Shown here piece by piece: positions 1 through 5,915 of a stretch of DNA of 5,915 nt. The position numbers and the translations under genes are program-made. Where the stretch lies: positions 1 through 5,915 of the forward strand of contig JAJYKO010000404.1 of NCBI GenBank assembly GCA_021788565.1, given 5' to 3'. The notes under the pieces were generated by a model, which ran no database searches, was not told where the DNA came from, and saw nothing but the letters and a program-made list of their open reading frames with translations. Numbering within the stretch: position 1 is the first letter of the stretch; every line of letters begins with the position of its first letter. This stretch comes from Chloroflexota bacterium (GTDB lineage: Bacteria > Chloroflexota > UBA6077).

Positions 1-528
1 CGAGCCGAACTCGGCTACGCCGACTACCTGGGCGCCCTCCAGCGCTACCGGATCGAGCATCTGCGTGACCCGCATTTGCTGGCCGCTTCCCTCTACCTGC
101 TGGAGTATCCGTTCGCGGACCGCCTATACCCGCGGGCGCTCGACGTCGTCCAGCAACTCGCGGCCTGGGGGCCGACGGTCATCCTGTCGGACGGCGACGT
201 GGTCTTTCAACCCCGGAAAGTCGAGCGCTCGGGACTGTGGGAGGCAGTCGAGGGCCGCGTGCTCATCTACATCCACAAAGAGCAGGTCCTGGACGACGTC
301 GCGGCGCGCTACCCGGCTGATCACTACGTCATGGTGGACGACAAGCTGCGCATCCTCACAGCGATGAAGCAGGCCTGGGGTGCGCGGCTGACAACGGTCT
401 TTCCCCGGCAGGGGCAATACGCGCTCGACCCGAAGAACCTTGCCGCATATCCACCGGCGGACATCGCCATCGAGCGTATAGGCGACTTGATGGGCTACGA
501 CCTCGCGACACTGCTCCGCCCCTCGTAA
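1..528 (+). CDS. HAD-superfamily hydrolase, C-terminal part (5' end outside window)
   Basis: The reading frame is open from the first base to the TAA at 526-528, giving 175 residues with no start needed inside the window; the TTG at 76 is simply an internal leucine codon. Numbering from the first codon, S63 in VILSDGD fits HAD motif II (hydrophobic strand then Ser/Thr), K73 in QPRKVERSGL fits motif III, and D113-D114 in HYVMVDDK fit motif IV, the acidic pair that binds magnesium. The motif I nucleophile (DxDx) must lie upstream of the window, so catalytic completeness cannot be judged. HAD proteins of this shape are mostly cytoplasmic phosphatases acting on small phosphorylated metabolites. 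No signal peptide or membrane segment is visible in this part. The gene ends 27 bases before ackA on the same strand, so it is probably the upstream member of an ackA-xfp operon, which hints at a sugar-phosphate or related substrate. That link is inference; the actual substrate is unknown. Confidence 0.8.
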   Translation, partial: RAELGYADYLGALQRYRIEHLRDPHLLAASLYLLEYPFADRLYPRALDVVQQLAAWGPTVILSDGDVVFQPRKVERSGLWEAVEGRVLIYIHKEQVLDDVAARYPADHYVMVDDKLRILTAMKQAWGARLTTVFPRQGQYALDPKNLAAYPPADIAIERIGDLMGYDLATLLRPS

Positions 529-541
529 GCGGGCAATACCC

Positions 542-547
542 AGGAGG
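542..547 (+). promoter_or_regulatory. Ribosome-binding site of ackA
   Basis: A perfect AGGAGG sits 8 bases before the ATG at 556, inside the 27-base gap after the HAD gene. It fixes the ackA start. I see no room for a promoter and no terminator in this gap, which supports co-transcription with the HAD gene. Confidence 0.85.
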
Positions 548-555
548 GGTCTTCC

Positions 556-1779
556 ATGAAACCAGCTAACCCACACATCCTGACGATCAATGGTGGCTCG
601 TCGAGCATCAAGGTCGCGCTGTTCGAAGCCGGTGACTCGCTCCGGCGGATTCTGGAGGGCGGGATCGAGCGGATTGGACAGCCGGGGGCCACTCTACGGG
701 TGAAAGGCTTGAACGACGCGGACAACTTTTCGCGGTCAGTGAAGGCGCCGGATCACACGGTGGCGGTGGGCGCCCTCATGGATTGGATCGAGGAACGTGG
801 CGGGCGAGATGCGTTGACCGCGGTGGGACATCGCGTGGTGCATGGTGGGCCGAAGTACAGCGAGCCGCAGCGAATCACCGCGGAGATGGTTGAGGAGCTG
901 CACGATCTCAGTCCATTCGATCCTGAGCATCTGCCGGAGGAAATCCTGTTGACCGAAGCGTTTCATCGGCGCTTTCCTGACCTGCCGCAAGTGGCATGTT
1001 TCGACACGGCTTTTCACCATGACCTACCGCAGGTGGCCCGGTTGTTGCCGATACCGCGCCGCTACGAAGCGCAGGGGGTGCGGCGGTACGGGTTTCACGG
1101 GTTGTCGTATTCGTTTCTGATGGGAGAACTGGCCCGCCTGGCCGGAACGGAAGCGGCACAAGGCCGGGTCATCCTCGCCCACCTCGGCAATGGCGCGAGC
1201 CTGGCGGCGGTGCGCGATGGCAAACCCATAGACACAAGCATGAGTTTCACCCCGACAGCCGGGGTGCCGATGAGCACCCGCTCCGGCGATCTTGACCCCG
1301 GACTGGTTTGGTATCTGTCGCGCACTGAAAGAATGAGCGCGAAGCAATTCAACGAGATGGTCAATTTCCAGTCCGGGCTGCTCGGCGTGTCGGAGAGCAG
1401 TTCCGACATGCGTGACTTGCTCAACCACGAAACTCAGGACGTGCGGGCGGCTGAAGCGGTCGCGCTGTTTTGCTACCAGGTCAAGAAATGGATCGGCGCG
1501 TTCGTGGCGGCGTTGGGTGGATTGGACACGCTGGTGTTCGCTGGTGGCATCGGAGAGAACGCGCCCACGATCCGCGCCCGGATCTGCGATGGGCTGGGAT
1601 TCCTCGGAATCGAACTCGAAGAAAAGCGAAACGTGGCGAATGAGGGCGTGATTTCCGTGGCGGACAGCCGTGTTTCGGTCCGCGTCATTCACACGGACGA
1701 AGAACAGATGATAGCCGAGACGGTTTGCCGCGTGCTCGGCCTTGGCCGACAAATGGGAGGAAGCCATGTATCAATTTGA
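556..1779 (+). CDS. ackA: Acetate kinase
   Basis: The 407-residue product has the usual length for acetate kinase (about 400), the cytoplasmic ASKHA-fold enzyme that interconverts acetate + ATP and acetyl phosphate + ADP. Family signature 1 is seen at residues 9-19 ([11 protein letters not shown], with N12 as the N7 equivalent of the Methanosarcina enzyme), and signature 2 at about 174-185 ([12 protein letters not shown]). Equivalents of the known catalytic residues are present: R93 (GHRVVHGG), H125 (DPEHLPE), D150 (ACFDTAF), H181, H209 (AHLGNG), R242 ([11 protein letters not shown]) and E382/E383 (HTDEEQMIA). The nucleotide-site glycine motif GGIGEN is at 330-335. The start is set by the AGGAGG 8 bases upstream and by the N-terminal signature following directly. 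The last 14 bases overlap xfp, so with phosphoketolase supplying acetyl phosphate the likely in vivo direction is acetate and ATP formation. Nothing looks truncated or degraded. Propionate or butyrate kinase is less likely given the close match to acetate kinase signatures. Confidence 0.96.
   Translation: MKPANPHILTINGGSSSIKVALFEAGDSLRRILEGGIERIGQPGATLRVKGLNDADNFSRSVKAPDHTVAVGALMDWIEERGGRDALTAVGHRVVHGGPKYSEPQRITAEMVEELHDLSPFDPEHLPEEILLTEAFHRRFPDLPQVACFDTAFHHDLPQVARLLPIPRRYEAQGVRRYGFHGLSYSFLMGELARLAGTEAAQGRVILAHLGNGASLAAVRDGKPIDTSMSFTPTAGVPMSTRSGDLDPGLVWYLSRTERMSAKQFNEMVNFQSGLLGVSESSSDMRDLLNHETQDVRAAEAVALFCYQVKKWIGAFVAALGGLDTLVFAGGIGENAPTIRARICDGLGFLGIELEEKRNVANEGVISVADSRVSVRVIHTDEEQMIAETVCRVLGLGRQMGGSHVSI
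1755..1760 (+). promoter_or_regulatory. Ribosome-binding site of xfp, inside ackA
   Basis: GGGAGG ends 5 bases before the ATG at 1766. It lies within the last ackA codons, so ribosomes finishing ackA pass over it, which suggests translational coupling. It decides the xfp start: the in-frame TTG at 1742 has no comparable site, and the later in-frame ATG at 1841 follows only weakly purine-rich sequence. Confidence 0.75.
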
Positions 1780-4207
1780 CGCCACTATCTCAAGCACGGT
1801 CGAAGCTACCAGCGCTACCCAGCATCCAGAGAATACCCCGATGTCGGGACCGCTGCTGCCCGGTCTGGTCGACCGGATGAACCGCTACTGGCAGGCGGCT
1901 AACTACCTGACTGTCGGGCAAATCTACCTGCAGGCCAATCCACTCCTCCAGGAGCCGCTGCGGCCGGAGCACGTCAAGCCCCGGTTGATGGGCCACTGGG
2001 GCACGTCGCCCGGTCTGAGCTTCATCTACGTGCACCTGAACAGGCTGATCAAAGAGCACGACGTCGATGCGATCTACTTGGCGGGCCCGGGGCACGGAGG
2101 CCCTGCCCTCGTGGCGAACGGCTACCTCGAAGGGACGTACTCGGAGGTTTACCCGGAAGTATCGCGGGATGTGGAGGGACTGCGGCGGCTGTTCCGACAG
2201 TTTTCAACCCCAGGGGGTATCCCGAGCCACGTGAGCGTGCCGACGCCCGGCTCGATCCACGAGGGGGGCGAGCTCGGCTACGTCCTCACCCACGCCTTCG
2301 GCGCGGCCTTCGACAACCCGGATCTGATCGCTGTCGCTGTTGTCGGCGATGGCGAGGCGGAGACGGGGCCGTTGGCCGGTTCCTGGAAAAGCACCAGCTT
2401 CCTCAATCCGGTGCGAGATGGCGCGGTGCTGCCGATCCTGCATCTGAACGGGTACAAGATCTCTGGCCCAACCGTCCTGGGCCGTGCCGCCGACGACGAG
2501 ATCCGAGCTATCCTGGAGGGGAACGGTTACGAGGCTCACTTTGTCGAAGGTGACGATCCACCGCTGATGCACCAGGCGTTCGCCGCGGCGCTGGACGCGT
2601 GCTACGAGCGGATCCGCGCCATCCAGCAGGAGGCGCGAGCGAATGGCATGGCCGGCCGGCCGCGCTGGCCTGCGATCGTCCTTCGCACACCTAAGGGCTG
2701 GACCGGTCCGAGGGAGCTCGACGGCCAGCCAGTGGAGGGCACCTTCCGCGCGCACCAGGTGCCGCTGCCGGAGGTGAAGTCGAACCCGGCGCAGCTCGAG
2801 ATGCTCGAGGTATGGCTGCGCAGCTACAAGCCGGAGACACTGTTCGACCAGGACGGGCGGCTCATTCCCGAGCTCGCGGCGCTGGCGCCCGAGGGCGAGC
2901 GGCGAATGAGCGCCAACCCCCACGCTAACGGGGGCAGGCTCCTGGTCGACCTCGACCTGCCGGACTTCCGGACGTATGCGCTCCCCGTTCCGCGGCCGGC
3001 CACCGAGCGCCACGAGTCCACCCGCCAGCTTGGCGAGATGCTGCGAGACATCTACGTGCGAACTGCCAGGTCAGCGGACTTCAGAGTATTCTGCCCTGAC
3101 GAGATCAACTCGAACCGGCTGGGCAGCGTCTTCGAGGTCGAGAACCGCTGCTTCGTCGGCACCAAGATCAGCATCGATGACCACGTCGCTTCAGACGGGC
3201 GGGTGATGGAGGTGCTGAGCGAGCATCTCTGCGAGGGCTGGCTCGAAGGCTATCTTTTGACCGGGCGTCACGGGCTCTTCGCGACCTACGAGGCTTTTGC
3301 GATGGTCGCGGCCTCGATGATTGTCCAGCACACCAAGTGGCTGGAACAAGCGACCAAGCTTTCTTGGCGCGCACCGGTTGCCTCGCTCAACATCCTGCTG
3401 ACGTCCACCTGCTGGCGTAACGACCACAACGGCTTCAGCCACCAGGGGCCTGGCCTGATCGACGTGATGCTCTCCAAGCGCGGCACGGTCGCGCGCATCT
3501 ACCTGCCGCCTGACGCTAACTGCTTGCTCTCCGTGGCGGATCACTGCTTGCGCAGCCGCGACTATGTGAACCTGATCGTGATCGACAAGCAGCCACAGCT
3601 TCAGTGGCTGGACATGGATGCGGCTATCGAGCACTGCACGCGTGGAGCCTCGGTCTGGGAGTGGGCCAGCAACGATACTGGCGGCCAGCCGGACGTGGTG
3701 CTGGCGTGCGCCGGGGATATACCGACGCTGGAGACCGTGGCGGCGGCGTGGTGGCTGCGGAAGCACGCGCCCGACCTAGGTGTGCGAGTGGTCAACGTCG
3801 TCGACCTGATGACCCTGTTCACCCCCGATGCCCACCCACATGGGATGGCGGAGTCGAAGTTCGTCGATCTCTTCACGGAGAATCGTCCAGTTGTCTTCGC
3901 CTTCCACGGCTACCAGCGGGCGATCCACGAGATCGTACATGGCCGGCCCAACGTGGCGCGTTTCCACGTGCGGGGGTTCAACGAGCAGGGGACGACCACG
4001 ACCCCGTTCGACATGGTCGCGCTGAACCACATGAGCCGCTATCACCTGTGCATCGAGGCACTCCGGCGCTCGCCGCGGATGGGCGATCGTGCCTTAACTC
4101 TGATCAACGAGTGCGAGACCCTCATTGCTCAGGCGACCGAGTACTCCCGAGAGCATTTCGAGGACCTGCCTGAGATTCGTGACTGGGTCTGGTCCCCCAC
4201 GGCTTGA
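1766..4207 (+). CDS. xfp: Phosphoketolase (xylulose 5-phosphate / fructose 6-phosphate), ThDP-dependent
   Basis: This 813-residue protein matches the XFP family (about 790-830 residues), cytoplasmic enzymes that split xylulose 5-phosphate or fructose 6-phosphate with phosphate into acetyl phosphate plus glyceraldehyde 3-phosphate or erythrose 4-phosphate. Family blocks in order: GHWGT (76-80), GPGHGGPA (107-114), EGGELGY (166-172), the ThDP/Mg motif GDGE (194-197) with N228 in [15 protein letters not shown] (327-333), PDEINSNR (444-451), LSEH (484-487), [14 protein letters not shown] (498-511), DHNGFSHQ (553-560) and DKQP (607-610). By comparison with the remembered Bifidobacterium enzyme, catalytic residues H64, H97, H142, H320, S440, E479, N549, H553 and K605 correspond to H77, H110, H155, H330, S449, E486, N555, H559 and K608, so activity is expected. 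The ATG at 1766 is preferred for its GGGAGG site, giving a Ser/Thr-rich N-terminal tail about 12 residues longer than the bifidobacterial protein. The gene overlaps ackA by 14 bases. Whether it prefers xylulose 5-phosphate or accepts both sugars cannot be read from sequence. Confidence 0.96.
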   Translation: MYQFDATISSTVEATSATQHPENTPMSGPLLPGLVDRMNRYWQAANYLTVGQIYLQANPLLQEPLRPEHVKPRLMGHWGTSPGLSFIYVHLNRLIKEHDVDAIYLAGPGHGGPALVANGYLEGTYSEVYPEVSRDVEGLRRLFRQFSTPGGIPSHVSVPTPGSIHEGGELGYVLTHAFGAAFDNPDLIAVAVVGDGEAETGPLAGSWKSTSFLNPVRDGAVLPILHLNGYKISGPTVLGRAADDEIRAILEGNGYEAHFVEGDDPPLMHQAFAAALDACYERIRAIQQEARANGMAGRPRWPAIVLRTPKGWTGPRELDGQPVEGTFRAHQVPLPEVKSNPAQLEMLEVWLRSYKPETLFDQDGRLIPELAALAPEGERRMSANPHANGGRLLVDLDLPDFRTYALPVPRPATERHESTRQLGEMLRDIYVRTARSADFRVFCPDEINSNRLGSVFEVENRCFVGTKISIDDHVASDGRVMEVLSEHLCEGWLEGYLLTGRHGLFATYEAFAMVAASMIVQHTKWLEQATKLSWRAPVASLNILLTSTCWRNDHNGFSHQGPGLIDVMLSKRGTVARIYLPPDANCLLSVADHCLRSRDYVNLIVIDKQPQLQWLDMDAAIEHCTRGASVWEWASNDTGGQPDVVLACAGDIPTLETVAAAWWLRKHAPDLGVRVVNVVDLMTLFTPDAHPHGMAESKFVDLFTENRPVVFAFHGYQRAIHEIVHGRPNVARFHVRGFNEQGTTTTPFDMVALNHMSRYHLCIEALRRSPRMGDRALTLINECETLIAQATEYSREHFEDLPEIRDWVWSPTA

Positions 4208-4223
4208 GGCTTTCATCGAGCTA

Positions 4224-5891
4224 TCACCGGCGAACTGCCGGGGGCGGCGCCGGGGGACGCTCCCGGTCGCGGTAGTACTCCCGCCAGATGAGTCGATGGA
4301 TACCCAAATGGAAGGGAAGGCGGTTCACGTACGGTATGAATGGAAACACCACCAGGATGAGCGTCAGGACGGCCATAGTAACCCAGACGAACACATCTCC
4401 GTCAGGAGAGGTGCTGTATGGCGGAATCTGGTACCAGAGGGTGTACAGCCAGAGCCATGCCTGCCCAGGAAAGTTGCCCGTCTCGTTCATCATTCCCCAC
4501 TCCGTCGGCAGCATGCCCAGCTTCTTAGCCCTGGCCGGGAGGGTGTCTTCGGACAGAAAGAGGAGCGGCTTCGTGAAGTCTAACTGGTAAAAGCCTCTAG
4601 TACTCAACAGCAGCCCATCCAGCGCGCCGCTCTGTCCCATGCTGAGCAGGGTATCCATCATCTTCGGAAGCGGGCCCGCGTCGGCCGACGGTAATGCCAA
4701 TTTGCCGTTGTTCGAAGTCGCCTTTCCCAGAGCATCGGTGTACGCCTTTTCCCAGGTCGCCTGTTGATCTGCCGATGCCTGCGAGAACCGCTCAAGAGCG
4801 CTTCTGAGCGTGGGGTCGGTATTCGTGATGGTCGACAGCGGCTGAAGCACAAAGTCCTGAGCCGTGTTGATAGGTATCGTCACACCGGCCAACTCCTGCA
4901 GGGAAATCGGCCCCAGATATTGAACCGACCCTGATCCGTTGTTGTAGGGTGGGCCGTACTGGGCAATCGTGCTGGAGCCAGACAGTTCCGCCATAGCGGT
5001 CGTGAGGAAGCCGACGGGATCCTGCTGAGCGTACTGCTGAAGCGTGATCGGCGGCTCGTCGGGCGAAGAAAAGACACCGGCAAACACGAAGGCGAAGACG
5101 GCCACGCCGAGAAGCGCGATAAGCCCTTCGCGGATCAGGTCGTACGGCTCCTGGCGAATGCCACGATAGTAGACGGCCTGGTCAGAGCCGAGCGGACGCT
5201 CGGCGCGTCGATCACGCGGGTGGGCGAGCCAGGAAGTCCACGGCGACCACCCGGGGCCGACTTCTCCGGCCCAGAGCTGTTCCCTTTCCCTCTCGGCTTC
5301 AGGGCTCTGCGCATAGGGTCGGACTATGCCGCGGATGCGAACCTGTAGCAGGTGCCCGGCCACCAGCAGGGAAACCAATAATGGCAGGAGCACCACATGG
5401 ATGCCGAACATCTGGCCGAAGTCCATCAGGTTGAAGAAGGAGCCGATCCCTATCCCATTCATCGCGTCTTTACCCTGGACCGCGATCCACTGAGAGTCGA
5501 AGTTTGTCTGAGACAGATAGCCGGTGAAGGCGGTGCCGATGGCCACCACAAATGTGATCGCGCCCACAGCCCAGGTCAGACGGCGGCCGTGGCGCCAGGA
5601 TCCCTTGGTGAACTCGCTCCAGAGGTGGAGAGTAATCGAGAAGAAGAACGCCTGTGTGGACCAGAAATGAACGCTGTTGACGAAGCGGCCAACGTCGTTG
5701 ACGTGCCACCACTGCGGCCCGAAAAAGGCAAGGGTGAATCCGGATAGGATCAACATCGCCAGGCTGGATATGGCGATCACGCCAAAGTAGTAGACGGGCG
5801 ACCGCACATAGGCCGGTAGCTGGTCTGGCAGCAGATCCTCCAATGGCACCCAGGTGCGTACCCAGTCGCGGACTCGTGCAGTCAGGTTCAT
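4224..5891 (-). CDS. Cytochrome b (b6-like N-terminal domain) with large extracytoplasmic insertion
   Basis: This 555-residue membrane protein has a cytochrome b/b6 N-terminal domain, the di-haem quinol-oxidising subunit of bc-type complexes. Likely helices lie at about 33-57, 74-92, 105-127, 160-185, 255-274 and 500-519. Candidate haem ligands are H75 and H89 (14 apart) in helix 2, and H165 and H180 (15 apart) in helix 4; the 15 step is b6-like. The GYLSQTNF segment after helix 3 fits the Qo-side loop. The loop at 186-254 is highly charged and probably cytoplasmic. Residues 275-499 form a long, probably external Gln/Ser/Asn-rich segment where classical proteins have a short PEWY loop. The stretch PGQAWLWLYTLWYQIP (475-490) may be the divergent equivalent, without the glutamate. 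The tail (521-555) is basic, then proline-rich. No cysteine is present, so no equivalent of the b6 Cys35 haem c linkage. The start is supported by GGAGG on the minus strand. Partners such as Rieske or cytochrome c genes are not in view, so the complex and electron acceptor remain inference. Confidence 0.88.
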   Translation of the reverse strand: MNLTARVRDWVRTWVPLEDLLPDQLPAYVRSPVYYFGVIAISSLAMLILSGFTLAFFGPQWWHVNDVGRFVNSVHFWSTQAFFFSITLHLWSEFTKGSWRHGRRLTWAVGAITFVVAIGTAFTGYLSQTNFDSQWIAVQGKDAMNGIGIGSFFNLMDFGQMFGIHVVLLPLLVSLLVAGHLLQVRIRGIVRPYAQSPEAEREREQLWAGEVGPGWSPWTSWLAHPRDRRAERPLGSDQAVYYRGIRQEPYDLIREGLIALLGVAVFAFVFAGVFSSPDEPPITLQQYAQQDPVGFLTTAMAELSGSSTIAQYGPPYNNGSGSVQYLGPISLQELAGVTIPINTAQDFVLQPLSTITNTDPTLRSALERFSQASADQQATWEKAYTDALGKATSNNGKLALPSADAGPLPKMMDTLLSMGQSGALDGLLLSTRGFYQLDFTKPLLFLSEDTLPARAKKLGMLPTEWGMMNETGNFPGQAWLWLYTLWYQIPPYSTSPDGDVFVWVTMAVLTLILVVFPFIPYVNRLPFHLGIHRLIWREYYRDRERPPAPPPAVRR

Positions 5892-5899
5892 CTGGAGTT

Positions 5900-5907
5900 C
5901 CCCTCCC
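5900..5907 (-). promoter_or_regulatory. Ribosome-binding site of the cytochrome b gene
   Basis: Read on the minus strand this is GGGAGGGG, ending 8 bases before the ATG at 5891-5889. It supports that start. A TAA triplet at 5912-5910 (minus strand) could be the stop of an upstream operon gene, but too little sequence remains to tell. Confidence 0.75.
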
Positions 5908-5915
5908 GATTAAGC

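Noticed and set aside
124..576. Minus-strand 150-codon open frame opposite the HAD gene
   Set aside because: It lies antisense to a frame with clear HAD motifs, its translation is Arg/Asp/Val-rich and low in recognisable structure, as expected of high-GC shadow frames.
1742..1765. TTG at 1742 as the xfp start (8 residues longer)
   Set aside because: The GGGAGG site at 1755-1760 is downstream of the TTG and correctly spaced for the ATG at 1766, so the longer form is unlikely.
2204..3013. Minus-strand 269-codon open frame opposite xfp (and the 247-codon one at 1024-1767 opposite ackA)
   Set aside because: Both overlap fully conserved enzymes on the other strand; their length is explained by high GC content, and the translations show no family motif.
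4227..4266. GC-rich inverted repeats (CCGGC/GCCGG with a 5-base loop, and CCGGG/CCCGG at 4250-4254/4262-4266) as an intrinsic terminator for xfp
   Set aside because: The stems are only 5 bp, no T-run follows, and they lie inside the coding sequence for the proline/arginine-rich end of the cytochrome b protein, where such GC repeats arise by chance.
5397..5747. Plus-strand 116-codon open frame opposite the cytochrome b helices
   Set aside because: It mirrors the codons of the haem-binding region of the cytochrome b protein and has no ribosome-binding site or recognisable motif.
5892..5915. TAA at 5912-5910 on the minus strand as the stop codon of an upstream Rieske or cytochrome gene
   Set aside because: Only three bases lie beyond it in the window, so no coding evidence can be assessed.

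Overview
The window is high-GC (roughly 60-65% by eye) bacterial chromosomal DNA. It holds four tightly packed protein genes and almost no intergenic space. I saw no tRNA, rRNA, CRISPR array, insertion sequence or phage signal. Shine-Dalgarno sites are strong and canonical (AGGAGG, GGGAGG, GGAGG). The lineage cannot be fixed from sequence alone. GC content, the phosphoketolase type and an unusual cytochrome b with a large extracytoplasmic insertion would fit Chloroflexota (Thermomicrobia-like) or a deep-branching Actinomycetota; this is a low-confidence inference.

Plus strand, 1-4207: a three-gene block, very probably one operon. It starts with the C-terminal 175 codons of a HAD-superfamily hydrolase whose start lies left of the window. 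After 27 bases comes acetate kinase (ackA, 556-1779). The phosphoketolase gene (xfp, 1766-4207) overlaps the end of ackA by 14 bases, and its ribosome-binding site lies inside the ackA coding sequence. The two complete enzymes form a short pathway: phosphoketolase cleaves xylulose 5-phosphate and/or fructose 6-phosphate with inorganic phosphate to acetyl phosphate, and acetate kinase converts acetyl phosphate plus ADP to acetate plus ATP (or runs in reverse). All catalytic residues I could place are present in both, so both look functional. The HAD protein is probably a phosphatase, but its substrate is not readable here.

Minus strand, 5891-4224: a complete 555-residue cytochrome b-type membrane protein, convergent with xfp and only 16 bases from it. 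Its N-terminal four-helix bundle carries four candidate haem-ligand histidines (H75/H89 and H165/H180). The 15-residue step in the second pair is the cytochrome b6-like spacing rather than the mitochondrial bc1 spacing. Its C-terminal half is unusual: about 200 residues, predicted to face outside, lie between helices 5 and 6 where a classical cytochrome b has its short Qo-site loop, and no clear PEWY motif is visible. Its redox partners (Rieske protein, cytochrome c) would be expected beyond the right edge, upstream on the minus strand.

The phosphoketolase operon is a known kind of pathway module. The least ordinary item is the cytochrome b with its inserted domain. I found no evidence for a wholly new system.
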